From the NCBI GenBank assembly GCA_019828595.1, contig JAHQRK010000013.1, forward strand, positions 837,501 to 901,500: 64,000 bases of DNA, read 5' to 3'. A model generated the notes under the pieces. The model was not told the DNA's origin and searched no databases. It saw only the letters and a program-made list of their open reading frames with translations. Within the stretch, counting starts at the first letter, position 1. Every line of letters starts with the position of its first letter. This document shows, in pieces, positions 19,159-29,573 of this stretch. This DNA comes from Aphanomyces cochlioides (taxonomy: Eukaryota; Oomycota; Saprolegniomycetes; Saprolegniales; Verrucalvaceae). The translations under genes and the position numbers were made by a program.

Positions 19159-20244
19159 TTAGATTGTTTCTTTCTTTGATCTGAGCATTGCCATGAATGC
19201 GTCCATCTTTTTGTCCGCCACTACTCGTTGTTGCTGAATTTCGGCTCGAAATTCTTGGAATTGTAGTAGTGCACCATCCACAAAATCAATTGCCAATTTG
19301 CAGTTTCGCTTGAGGCGCAATATGTGTTCATGAGCACTTGATGACGATGTGCGAAAAAAATTAATGATATTCGCCGTAGGACTCTTGGAAATTGCACGTT
19401 CACGTTGTCCTTCGGGTAATTGACAAATTTCGTTTGCCCAAATACGCCATGCCATTTGTGGTGCTGTCAATGTTTTCCATACAGCTTGCATTTTTCTTAT
19501 GACTTCTTGGTGCTCAACTTCCGCGGCCGCTCCAGATCGATCAGCAATGGACGGCTCAAGACATGCTTTGCTAAAAGCTAAGTATTGAGATCCTGTAGAT
19601 AGCTCGTTGCCCCATTTGTATGCTGAAACTGTGATGGTTTTTTCACGGTACTTTGCTAATGCCTTATGGGCTTCGTGGTCGTTCTGCCACATGGGCCAGT
19701 TGCGTGCACCACTTGTTGTTTCAATGCGCAATGCAATATACTTGTCAAATAGGTCGATTGACGGTGCGTCAGAACTCAAATTCCATGTAGGTGGATCACC
19801 AGAGCAAGTTGCCAACGGATGTAACGATGGTGCACAGAGTTCCCATACTCGACGCTTTATGCTGGGCCAATCGTCCAAAGTAATCAAATGCAAGCCGAGC
19901 TTGTCGGCATTGTCAAGTCATTGCCCCACGGTTTTCTTTAAACGAATGTCAATCGTAAATCGAAACAACGAATCATGTTGTTGGAGTGAGGGTTGACCTT
20001 CTACACTTTGCTGTTGAGATTCATGTCGGGTCGTTGCTGCCGCCGTTACGTGTTGTGCAGCAGTTGATATCACATTGTCAAAGCGTGGGGAGCGGCGGCG
20101 AGGTGGATAGGGTGAAGCACGGCGACTTTCGTGTCTTGGAGTTCTTGTTGGTGTCGGCGATGAAGAAACACAGCGGTTCCTGCGGCATGGGGAAGTTCTT
20201 GGTGTCGAGGTCTGGCTCATACCGGTCGTGCAGAATTGAGGCAA
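19159..20244 (-). CDS. Unknown protein, Ser/Arg/Pro-rich N-terminus and helical C-terminus, one internal stop
   Basis: The minus-strand frame from ATG 20244 begins with Ser/Thr/Pro/Arg-rich sequence (TPRTSPCRRNRCVSSSP). After RFTIDIRLKKT it meets a TGA at 19918-19920. The same frame continues as LGLHLITLDDWPSIKRRVW, a well-folded-looking region with many Trp, and ends in a probable coiled coil (FRAEIQQQRVVADKKMDAF). The stop lies inside a 30-base GT...AG segment (19903-19932) that, if spliced, keeps frame; it may equally be a nonsense mutation. The gene is divergent from the tyrosine recombinase at 20770, sharing a ~525-bp region with a minisatellite. I do not recognise the family. Context suggests a component of the same mobile element. 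Confidence 0.5.
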
Positions 20245-20497
20245 AATCTCCTATCTGGGATTGGCTAATCTGATTTCTGTTCTGGGACAAAAGTGTCAAG
20301 TATTCTGGCAAAAGTCACAAATTTATCGAAAAAATACAATATTTGAATTTCTGTATGCCACAATAATTTCCAACTTTTCCAGAGCATCAGTACAAATCGC
20401 TGGACATCCGACGTCCAAAGGGTCCAGCAGACAGAACAGCTCTTTCGTACTAGTAACTCTGAACATAATCTGATCGAGTTAATTTGAGATGTTGTGC

Positions 20498-20579
20498 ATT
20501 CTAACGACTGCATCTTTGTCGTCGATTCTAACGACTGCATCTATGTCGTCCATTCTTACGACTAAGTCTATAACGTAAA
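20498..20579. repeat. 27-bp minisatellite between divergent genes
   Basis: ATTCTAACGACTGCATCT followed by TTGTCGTCG repeats at 20498-20524 and 20525-20551, with a degenerate third unit at 20552-20579. It lies in the shared upstream region of the genes at 20244 (minus) and 20770 (plus), so it could carry binding sites for the element's own proteins. Confidence 0.7.
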
Positions 20580-20769
20580 CGCTGACGACTGCTATGGAAC
20601 AAACTCGTCAATAAGTCGGCACGTTCACATTTCAAAAGCCTTACTTCTCAATTGAATTGGGTAATTCCAAGCTCGCATGTGCTCATGTGTTTCAGTTGGA
20701 TGTTGGGTCTATTCATAGAACCAACTCGCACGTGACTCTTGAAACTCCGTTTCTCCGATACGAAGAACC

Positions 20770-23518
20770 ATGTCTAGTGCAAGCTGCTCTACTTGTGGAT
20801 CATGCGAGCCCCAAAGGCTTTGCAATGAAACATACAACTCATGCTCACTTATCCAGGTTGTGCAGGTTTGTGATTCTTGTGGCAATGTTCAAGAGAATCA
20901 ATGCGATGGCTGTGGTATAACGGCACATGCTGCAGAAAATGAATCAATGCAGCTCACCAAGGGCCGAAATGCACCTGAAAAATTGACGAGCATCGTGGAC
21001 GACGAATTGGGTGTTCAGCTGGGATCTATTATTGCGGTGGCTACCCGTGACGGAACTCAAAAACGTCGGAACGCAGCTTGTAAGCACTTGTCATACTTTG
21101 TTCAAAAGTACTGTGGCTCAGTTCGTGCTGAAAATTGGAAAGATATTTCTTTGATTGACATGACTGAAAGTCTTATTCAGCAGTTCGCTACTTATTTGGC
21201 TCGCTTTGCAACTCAAGGAATGAAAGGAAGGTGCGCCGTTGATATCGTACAATACTGCAGACACGATTTTGAGCCAGGTATGTCATGTTAGCTAGAAATC
21301 AGCTTGCCGACAGCACTTGATAGGTTAAGCTGTCTATTCAAATGCATTATGGAGTACACGAAAGTCTCCTATTCCTTGAAGGTTCATCATGGGCCAGGAT
21401 TAGATCGTCAATGAAGTCTGTCTTTACGATTCGCAACATATCAGCTGGACTACCTATGATGGCGCCACATGCCGCTGCATCTGCAGATGATCTAATTGCT
21501 TTGAGTAAGGTGTGCTTCTGGGCTGGTGATGAAAATGCTGCCAATGCAATTTTGTTTCTCCAATCTCTTGTTCAATGTGTTGGCCGGGGATCTGAAGTCG
21601 CCATGATTAAACACGAGGATATCCGCCTCACCACTATTCAAGAAACTCAAGAGTGGAACATTTTGAAGATCAGGTTGTGGCGTCAGAAAACCAGCAATGA
21701 ACAGGTACAGACACACTGTACGTTGTCGTAGGAATTGTCTGTATTTGCTCACGCAGAAAGCTTTTTGAGAGAATGGTATTTTGCATATGCTTATGTTCTC
21801 ATTATGAGGACGTTTTCGTCGTCTCAACCTTTTCCTGATCTCTTTGAGACTGTGAAAATCGACAAAAAGACGGTTTGTGGGAGTTCATCTCGTCTATCAT
21901 AATTCACTGTAGCAACAATTGAATACGACAGGAGTATCAAGAGGAATAGAACGATTACTCCGTAAGTACAGTTTGATTGTATCTGATTATGTTGCTTTGG
22001 AAGACGAATTTGGTGATCGATCTGCATTTGAACGATTAAACACCAACCTGGGCGGTAAGAAATAGTGCAGCACTATGTTTATCTACGAAGTTCAGGCCAT
22101 AGCTGGAAGAAACTTGGTGTTGAGTTGTCAAATGATTCACCTGCTATAAATCCGACATGGACGTGTTTTAGAGCAGGTGCATTTCATTATTGGAAAAAGC
22201 TTATTGGCGATTTTAGGCTGGGTTACTCGAAATTTGCATACAATTTTTGACTACCTTACGGGTACAACTTCAAATGACAAGAAAGTCGGGAGAGTTTTGA
22301 GTGGCTGGACTATAACAAATTGCCGGGGAGAAATCGCTGGGGGTGTATCTCCAAACTTGAAAATGGTCATAGACAAGAGTACATCGCGCTTCTCATTCAG
22401 TAGTCTGTAACTATATTATTAGGCAAAGAAATCAGTGAATTTTCTCGCTACCTCTTTTGCAAGTACGACAAAGACACACCAAATCCACCGTTCATTCTAG
22501 ATGAACGAGTGAGGGAACTCTTGACGGCATCAATTCTAAGGTACAAATTTACAATTAAGTCGTTCTTACACCCACTTAGATATTACAAAGACTTCATCCA
22601 TGAGGTGTCCTTGAAGCCTCAAGGACGATGGTTGGACAAAGTTCATCCCTTTGTTTCAACACTGCATTACTACGCAGCTAAAAGTGGCTTGACAAAAGAT
22701 GATCTCGAGCAAATCTGCGATATTGTGAACGAAGAATTTATCAATGCCAATTACAGCTACTTGAGCTGGAATTATCTACGCATAAAAGAAGCCACACGTA
22801 CAGTTGCAGTAGATACTCGAAATCTCCAAGGCAAGTTGCGCAAACAATTCTGCTTGAGCATTTCTTAGGCAGCTTGCATTTTCTCAACGATGCTTACACT
22901 GTACTCGCGTCTGATGTCCGCGCTTTGAAAGAATCGGTTCGCAACTCGAGTGCGTGTTACAGACGTCTCGAATCCAAAGTAGGTAAACTTCTTGCCATTC
23001 TCACTTCTGGGGCAAGCATCGATGAACGAGGAAAACATCAAACTTCGGCTGTGACTAATATTCCGAACGTGACTAACCTACCAAGGAACCTGCAAGGGCT
23101 GCGTGTCATTCAACTGTTTCAAGACTGGCATATTCACAACTACCCTGGCCAGTATCAAAGCGCTTCAGAGAAAAATGTGAAAGTGTTTTCAAACATGAAG
23201 CTAGCTATGGAGTATTTTGACCTCTTTGTCAAGGAAATAGTGCCTACACGACCTACAAACGCTGAGCTCAATCGAGATTATCTGTCGTGCCTTCAAACGA
23301 TAGCAAATGAAGCAATGTGCAGTATTCTTGCGGACGGGTGGGTTGTTGACGAGCACATAACTGTTACGTCTTTTGTGCAAGTCTTCTCCAAATTGCCTGC
23401 TGAAGAGTTAAAGCGCCTTCCTCTTGGACCAAATGTTGAACAAGGCAGTCAATTTTTACAACAAGAATACAAGCGCAAAGCTTCCATGAATAAAAAGCGA
23501 AAGGCCACAACCGCGTAA
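20770..23518 (+). CDS. Crypton-like tyrosine recombinase with at least seven small introns
   Basis: A single product of about 797 residues emerges when the stops are removed by introns 21278-21354, 21705-21731, 21883-21931, 22055-22095, 22177-22216, 22379-22422, 22541-22579 (GT-AG) and 22831-22868 (GC-AG, AG/GCAAGT). The exon sum (2394) is divisible by three. N-terminus: cysteine-rich (CSTCGSC, CDSCGNVQENQCDGCG). Recombinase core: Arg I in GRGSEVAMIKHEDI; GHSWKKLG, where His is present and Arg II reads Lys; Trp in FRAGW; probable nucleophile Tyr in IFDYLTG. C-terminus: a helical region and a KRKASMNKKRK basic tail. Tyrosine recombinases cut and join DNA via a 3'-phosphotyrosine; Cryptons use them to move. 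Neighbours at 20244 and 23982 may belong to the same element. Termini were not found. The 27-base intron is the weakest, since an in-frame TAG there could be a mutation instead. Confidence 0.7.
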
Positions 23519-23981
23519 TAAACATGATCAAAGTTATTTGACCCCCCTCTCCATTGTCGTTTGGTGGTATGACACGTTTTTGGTCTAGCATAGACCACTT
23601 TCCACGCGTCGTATGTGCTTACGACACACACTTGACCCATATATGTCATGTCGTACTATTGTACGATGCGCCATTGTATGGTCTAAGATGACGTAAGATT
23701 GAACGACAGCTTCATAACAAAGGTGTCGTGTGATTATACTGCACACTTGACAATTGCAATCACCCCCCCCAATCAAATAACACATCTGGGGCTGACATAG
23801 AAAAGTCGTACGATGAAACGAGACTGCCAACACAAGTAAATTAGTTGTCATATAGTGTCGTATATTGTCACGATATAACATTGGATAATACAGTACTATA
23901 GTATATCATTAGCCAATGAAAGTGGAAAGCGATTTTGGTGGCTGTTGACATCCAATTAGGCATGAAGCAGTTCTCAATATC
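23519..23981. other. Spacer between recombinase and Ulp1-like genes
   Basis: No gene. It contains many GTCGTA/TACGAC hexamers on both strands (for example around 23598-23665 and 23805-23875) and a C8 run near 23762. Confidence 0.3.
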
Positions 23982-25292
23982 ATGGAAGAATGCAACGTGT
24001 CCTTTGTTGAAGTGTTTGGCTCCTCCTTTAAGTCATGGGAAGATGTTGAAGTCTGCCGCGAGGCGTTTGAGAGAAGTCTTTGCGTGGAGTTCTACAAGAG
24101 GGACTCTTACGTACGTGGAAAGAAGTCATATTTGTGCTTTGCGTGCAAGAGAAAGCCGTGCGGTGCCCTTCTAAAACTCGAGCAGCTTCATACCGATGAA
24201 GCATTGGTCACTGTGAAAGAAGAAATTGCAATGCACAGTCATAGTGTGCCTTACTGTCGCGAACATCTCGAAGACGTAGCAAATCAATTGAGTGAGCTGA
24301 TGAAGAAAGTGTCTGACTTGCAAAAATTGCAAGTTGAAATGTCCTCATATCAGATGACAACTTTCAAGATATTAGAAGATTTACAACATCGACTGCCACA
24401 AGAAACTCCAGTCCAACCAGCAAGTGAAAACAAGGCAAAACCGATCTCAGCTTTTCTGACATTTTTTGACGAATCTGAACGCGAAGGCTACAATGACACT
24501 TCGCTTGAGGTTGTTGTGGCAACGACTGAAGCACAAGACTTGGCTTTGCCAGCAATTGTGGCGCGGGAAACGCGCACGGGCTCAACTAAAGATATTGTTG
24601 AGCCCAGCATCTTCTCTATCCTGCGTGGCAAAGACGACCAAGTTTTGGGTGTAGTTGGCGGTTTAGAAATTTGCCGTCGTGATTTGGTATGCCTACGCCC
24701 TAATGAACATGTCAACGAAATAGTCGTTGGTGCTTGGCTAACGATGGTACACAATGCAACGAACCCAACTGGTGATGTGAATGATTGCTTTCTGGTGGAG
24801 CCCACTTGGCTACAAGAATTGTGGATATTCAACAAACAGTTGCGTGATGTGGACTCTCTAAAGGAAACAGGAGAACGTGCTCTACAAGCCGAAAAAATAG
24901 TTGTGCCATGTAGCATCAGCGGCTCCCACTGGTCATTGATTCTCTGTGTAGCATCAACGAGAACAGTCCGTGTATTCGACTGTCTACGAGACGACAAGCA
25001 GTTTGAGTTTGCCGATTTCGTCATGAAGATTCTCAATGCCATGTACGCCATCCAAGACGACGATTTCAAAACATCGGTGCGCAAGACAAAGTGGTTTGTC
25101 GAAAGAAACCACAACAGGACTCCCCGATTGAGCAACCCCAACGATTCAGGAATTTTTGTTTGTTGTTTAGTCGAAAAACTACTAGGCGATGTGAGTCCAG
25201 GGCTCATCAACTCCAGTGTGATCAAGGCAAAATGTGCTCACATCCTCTCGTGTATTGTGAGCGGCTCCTTAGAAACGCAGATAAATGCATAA
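23982..25292 (+). CDS. Zinc-finger plus Ulp1-like (C48-fold) protein, catalytic Cys replaced by Ser
   Basis: Intact 436-codon gene. Residues ~50-87 hold LCFACKRKPC and HSH (C52, C55, H85, H87), the spacing of a FAR1/WRKY-GCM1-type zinc finger that binds DNA. A helical linker follows, including a heptad-like LSELMKKVSDLQKLQVEM. Residues ~235-400 match the Ulp1/SENP cysteine-protease fold: a LRPNEHVNEIVVGAWL start, His in GSHWSLIL (H316), Asp in VRVFDCL (D333), and the C-terminal block NPNDSGIFVCCL. In active enzymes that block reads DCG; here it is D388-S389-G390, so peptidase activity is doubtful, although C394/C395 are close. ULP1-like genes travel on some MULE and other transposons. This one follows the recombinase gene in the same direction, 460 bp away. 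Confidence 0.7.
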   Translation: MEECNVSFVEVFGSSFKSWEDVEVCREAFERSLCVEFYKRDSYVRGKKSYLCFACKRKPCGALLKLEQLHTDEALVTVKEEIAMHSHSVPYCREHLEDVANQLSELMKKVSDLQKLQVEMSSYQMTTFKILEDLQHRLPQETPVQPASENKAKPISAFLTFFDESEREGYNDTSLEVVVATTEAQDLALPAIVARETRTGSTKDIVEPSIFSILRGKDDQVLGVVGGLEICRRDLVCLRPNEHVNEIVVGAWLTMVHNATNPTGDVNDCFLVEPTWLQELWIFNKQLRDVDSLKETGERALQAEKIVVPCSISGSHWSLILCVASTRTVRVFDCLRDDKQFEFADFVMKILNAMYAIQDDDFKTSVRKTKWFVERNHNRTPRLSNPNDSGIFVCCLVEKLLGDVSPGLINSSVIKAKCAHILSCIVSGSLETQINA

Positions 25293-25307
25293 TACATCAA
25301 CATTGTC

Positions 25308-25700
25308 TTGGTTCTACGTGTCGAGTTAGTCATGCACATGGCCTGAGCGCTTACCATAATTGCGTCGGTCGTGGTGGCTGGCCGTCTATTCACTTCATCG
25401 ACAGCCTCGGGACGGCCAGCCACCGCAACAGTAGCGCGCAAACTCATCACAACATTGCTTTCATTCTACGTGTTCAATTAGACATGCGTATATAGGGAGC
25501 GCTTACCATTCTCTCATCAGTCGCGGCGGCTGGCCGTCTATTCACTTCATCGACAACCTCGGGACGGCCAGCCACCGCAACAGTAGCGCCATATAGAGCC
25601 GCCATACAGAGCGCAAACTCATCACAACATTGCTTTCATTCTACGTGTTCAATTAGACATGCGTATATAGGGAGCGCTTACCGTTCTCTCATCAGTCGTG
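25308..25700. repeat. Tandem repeat (~176 bp) with an internal hairpin
   Basis: The block ATTCTACGTGTTCAATTAGA...GGGAGCGCTTACC occurs at about 25439-25506 and 25615-25682 (spacing 176 bp), with a diverged first copy from about 25295. Each full unit carries an inverted repeat: GGTGGCTGGCCGTC (25373-25386) with its complement at 25411-25424, and the same at 25525-25538 and 25563-25576 (one mismatch), loop 24 bases. Confidence 0.8.
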
Positions 25701-25816
25701 TTCCCTTGCCGTTCATGATGGCTTGGTGAAAATTTATATTTCTATTCACCAACAACTGTTACCTCTAATTATTTATTATTGTCATTGCCTCTGTGGGTTG
25801 AATGCCTCTGGAGGAA

Positions 25817-25844
25817 GTCGAAATGGTACGCGTACCATTTCGAC
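25817..25844. repeat. Perfect 28-bp palindrome
   Basis: GTCGAAATGGTACG followed directly by its exact reverse complement CGTACCATTTCGAC, with no spacer and centred on ACGCGT. Symmetry ends abruptly on both sides. Confidence 0.9.
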
Positions 25845-27129
25845 ACGCTAATAATGCCGGAACATACATAGTCAGAGTGGTCGGGTGAGCTTGGATGCGA
25901 TGAATGAATCAACTGTGAGGAAAGCTCTGGAGTGCAAACGCTCAGACGACTGAGACGTGTGTCATACTTGAGTGGTTGAAGTAATGGTTGGAATGACTCG
26001 AAACTTCTTTTATCGAACTTAGCAGGACTAACATCTGCAGCCAATGAAATTTATGACACCAATGTCCAGCAAATCCAGTGTTGTCGGTGATGGAGCCTCT
26101 GGAATTACGTGAATTCAATATATTCAAAGTACTCCTTAAATGTGGATCAATTTCAATTCCATATATTAATGCTTTTTCTGTATCTATATTTTCTCCAAGC
26201 TAAAATGCTCGATTACTTACACTACCAAACTACATACTATTTTTACATAGTATTGTTTCTATACAATATAAATATAACGGAACTTTTCATTAAATACAAA
26301 TCCACATGTTAATATATAAAAAGAGTATTTTATGAGCAACATTAAAATAGAGACATAACTAGATAAATTATACTGGGATATGTCTATGTTATGAATAAAA
26401 GCTCGGCAATCAATGCAACAATTCAAGTCGACGCCCACTCGATTCATGATGATAGCTACGGTTCTTGATAGTAAAATCAAAAGAAGTGTGTATGTTCAAG
26501 TGCGAGGTGGCTAGAGATATCTCAATACAAATTATAATAATTTTATACTATCGTAAACACTGTACTTGTACTACTCAGAGTATTTAGAGGAGTCGACTCT
26601 ACTGATCTGCAGCCTTTTGATTGCGCTTTGGAAAGTATGATGCCAAATTCGATTGTTTGCGGACTGAGGTCGATCACGTATTCCCGGCGCAATTCTATCG
26701 TCTACCAAGCAATACACTTTGTCTTTTATGGCAGTAATTGGAGAAACCGGTCGTGGTAATTTATACCTGACTGGATGTTAGCTATGGACTTGGCTTCCAT
26801 TGACTGTGAAAAGAATTGTACTGTTGATTCACCATGTTAACTCCTATGAGTGATGTAGTTGTAGTACATATCCGACTTAATGGTCACTCGAAATAAGAAA
26901 AGTGGATCAGGTCACGAGAGTCGTGAACTTTGGAGAAAAGACTGACGGTCAGTCGTGGGAGATTCCCTCGTTTTGAGTAGTTTATCAACGGAAGAGAGGG
27001 GAAAGGAAGCGAACCCCCCCAGAAGATCCTCCTCCTGGTGGATTTGTCGTTACTAAATGCAGGAAATACAACCAAGTTTACGTTGAGCTTAAAGTCCGCT
27101 TTTGCAATGAAGCCCTCTTGAGCTTTTAA
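25845..27129. other. AT-rich intergenic DNA, no supported gene
   Basis: 25845-26100 is ordinary, 26100-26560 is strongly AT-rich with only short frames, and 26560-27129 has nothing recognisable. No RNA gene seen. Confidence 0.3.
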
Positions 27130-27420
27130 CTACCATAGTTCAACTGGGAAATATAGCGCGATGGAGTTTACATTTGACCACTTCATGTCGAATGGGGCGA
27201 CGAAAATGACTCTATGAAACTTGCGAAAAACGTGGATGGCCCAAATCGCAAAGATAGATAAGAGCTTCGTGGTATGTTGTAAGTTGAGGGTATTTACCTT
27301 GCCCGACAGAAAACAAACTTTCACGAAGTTCATTGAGCAAGGCGACGTCTTTGCTTCAGTTGCAGCACCAATGAGATTGTCTTTCATCTTGGGAACATGC
27401 CGAACCAGCTCGAGTAGTGA
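27130..27420 (-). pseudogene. Fragment of an ankyrin-type family gene
   Basis: The minus strand gives LLELVRHVPKMKDNLI then, after a frame change near 27345, DVALLNELRES. These match the intact-looking family text LDELVRHLPSMKDNLMIAA and NDVAILEILHEKFD. Both the N-terminus and the repeat region are missing. It keeps the conserved upstream motif at 27454-27472, so it is the decayed 5' part of a family member, truncated on its 3' side. Confidence 0.6.
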
Positions 27421-27453
27421 GGCAAGTCGCCAGGTTGTGATAATTCAGTTGCG

Positions 27454-27472
27454 TTACAACCCTGCGACAGTC
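27454..27472 (-). promoter_or_regulatory. Conserved leader motif of the ankyrin-type family (site 1)
   Basis: The minus strand reads GACTGTCGCAGGGTTGTAA. The same 19-mer, with at most one change, occurs at 29555-29573 and 31178-31196, each time upstream of a minus-strand family member, with further similarity downstream (GTTTGTGA/TAATA-like). Either a regulatory site or shared ancestry of the leaders. Confidence 0.5.
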
Positions 27473-27599
27473 GTTAGGATGCAGCCAATTTCGACGGTTA
27501 CACTACAACTGAGTAATAGTAACTGACATTATAACTGCACCTGACGAACAATCTTTTCGTCGACATTCAGGTATACTAGTTCTGTGTTGCTCCACTTCG

Positions 27600-28664
27600 A
27601 GCTTTCCCTCTGGTTCGAGTGTACTTCTTCGTGTATTCTCGCACGGTGTCCATGTCGAATTATTTCGTCTCAACCAACCAGGAGAGCACTTTTGTACGGC
27701 GCTTGGAAGCAGCAATGTCTTGGGAGATCGATGGAAAACTTGAGCCCCGCAACATCGCACAGCCATTCCACAAGAGGCAAGTTTCCTTTTGCAACCGGGT
27801 CTTCAAGTACGTTTTCGTCGATAGTTTGAATGATGGCAGGGTTCTTGTCATATATCCACCGGAGAGATTTCGATTGTCCATTTTGCACCGCTTCTCCCGT
27901 CAACTCATCTGACCACGGGATGCCAAAGCGATCAATGAAGAGTTCCATAACTTCGATGCGGCTTTGAGCTACAGCGCGTTTCAAGTAGACAGCAGGATCA
28001 AAGTCACATCGATTCACGCAGAGCCAATTGATCATTTCAGTCGACAAGTCCATGTAATTGTAGTCGAACTTTGAGTTCGATGCATATGTAGCCATTCAAG
28101 AAGTTGAAGGTCGTCGCTTCGCATTGCAGAGTAGATGCTCCATGGACGATTTGCAAACCCTCTGTCGCGTTTGGTTGGGCATTCTTCTTTTCGAATGGTG
28201 TGGAGAAACTTCACCGCGTTCAGGTATCGACTTGTCGCTACTCTATCAGTAGCATCGTCTGAACAATGAGGATGGCCCAGAGCGTGCAAGTACACCAGAG
28301 ATTTCATGCAATCGCACATCACCGCAACGTCGTGGAGATTTATCTTGCATGAGCACACGTCAAATTTTTCATGGAGTACTTTGAGCAGCGAGACGTTGTT
28401 GGCGGCAGTCGCGGCAATAATGAGGTTGACTTAAATACTTGGAACATGCTGAACGAGCTCTTCAAGTCGTGAAGTCCCATACAATTCATAAAAGAGGTTG
28501 AGCTTAGCTCGAAGCGGTTTGAACCATCGTGGGAATTCATGAAACCGTATTTTGACTCGTTCAATGTTGAGGAAGGGCAATATCGCGCGGCACGCTCCAG
28601 GCTGATACTGGACGATAGAGTGCCAGACTTCAGGCAGGACAAGTGTGGATCGAATCAGTTCCAT
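27600..28664 (-). pseudogene. Ankyrin-type family gene, stop and frameshifts
   Basis: From ATG 28664: MELIRSTLVLPEVWHSIVQ, LNLFYELYGTSRLEELVQHV, then an in-frame TAA at 28431-28433 (SI*VNLIIAATAANN). The frame continues through repeats SLVYLHALGHPHCSDDA and NAVKFLHTIRKEECPT. A frameshift near 28075 leads to MDLSTEMINWLCVNRCDFDP, VMELFIDRFGIPWSDEL, PLVEWLCDVAGLKF, and another shift near 27715 leads to KVLSWLVETK and a stop. Family members are ~430 residues with imperfect ankyrin-like repeats (..AM..AA..GHL.VV.WLH). Ankyrin repeats mediate protein binding. The function of this family is unknown. Confidence 0.75.
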
Positions 28665-28809
28665 CTTGTCAATTCGAACCCAACTTGAAAATGGGAGTTT
28701 GTACAAGCTGTTCAACTGTTGTGCTGCAATCGTCCCGTGCCACGTCACTCGTCGTCTCGTGAAACGATCCAACAGGGACGAATCTTGATGGGTGAAACAA
28801 TTTTTCATG

Positions 28810-29206
28810 TTCGCCGTTTGAAAAAATCTCCATTCACGAATCGACTGTGACCACCAAAGAATTTTTGGTGATCAATAGCTCTTCAGTGCCTCTGATTCAG
28901 CCAGCACCTTCGCCGACTTACTGTTAACCAACATCAAGTAGAGATTCATCGTTGCTGCAATAGTCTTTTTCGTCCAAATTTACAGTTTTGATCAAAATCG
29001 ACGAAATTTGTGTGATCAATCTGGCAATAGTGAATTCAAGTATAATCGGAAGGTACATGAATTAATATGTGTGTGTTGGTGTGTTTTGTGTGTGTTTAAA
29101 CAAACTGGACGCTGATTGGCTGGTTCGATTTGGTGATTGATTCAAAGTTTGCCAAGTTCGGAAATTTTGAGTCAATCCGACAATATTGCTCAAAACGACG
29201 AAGCTA
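28810..29206. other. Spacer, no gene
   Basis: No coding signal. A GTGTGTGT-rich patch lies around 29068-29098. Confidence 0.3.
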
Positions 29207-29482
29207 TCAAGAATGGACATTTGAATACTGTGAGATCATTAGAATGTCTTTCATGTTTGGACACTGTCGAACCAGCTCGTCAAGACGAGTCGTGCCGTAG
29301 TCTGCATAAAACTCATCCAGCTTGGCTTGAAGCGGTTGAAACCATCGATCGAAATCACCAGGGTTGGATGGGATCGTTCTAACTCTGAGGAAGGGTAAAA
29401 TGGCACGACAAACTCCACGCTGAAACTGACTGATAGTGGACCAGACTTCAGGCAGGACAAGCGTCGATCGAATGATTTCCAT
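29207..29482 (-). pseudogene. N-terminal fragment of an ankyrin-type family gene
   Basis: From ATG 29482: MEIIRSTLVLPEVWSTISQ, RGVCRAILPFLRV, LDEFYADYGTTRLDELVRQC, NMKDILMI and then a stop after unrelated residues. The break coincides with a point where the plus strand, not the minus strand, resumes family sequence (NGHLNTVRSLE at about 29212-29245), so an inversion probably truncated it. The longer start at 29554 would lie directly behind the leader motif. Confidence 0.6.
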
Positions 29483-29554
29483 CAGACTTTGTCGAATGAA
29501 ATGTGCAAAGAGAGTTGTTGAATGTGTCGCCAGTTTGTGAATAATTTCGGCCAT

Positions 29555-29573
29555 TCACAACCCTGCGACAGTC
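29555..29573 (-). promoter_or_regulatory. Conserved leader motif of the ankyrin-type family (site 2)
   Basis: Minus strand GACTGTCGCAGGGTTGTGA, ending immediately before ATG 29554 of the truncated gene. Confidence 0.5.

Noticed and set aside
23598..23880. Many GTCGTA/TACGAC hexamers, considered as a CRISPR-like or array structure
   Set aside because: No regular repeat length or spacer pattern; only scattered short words.
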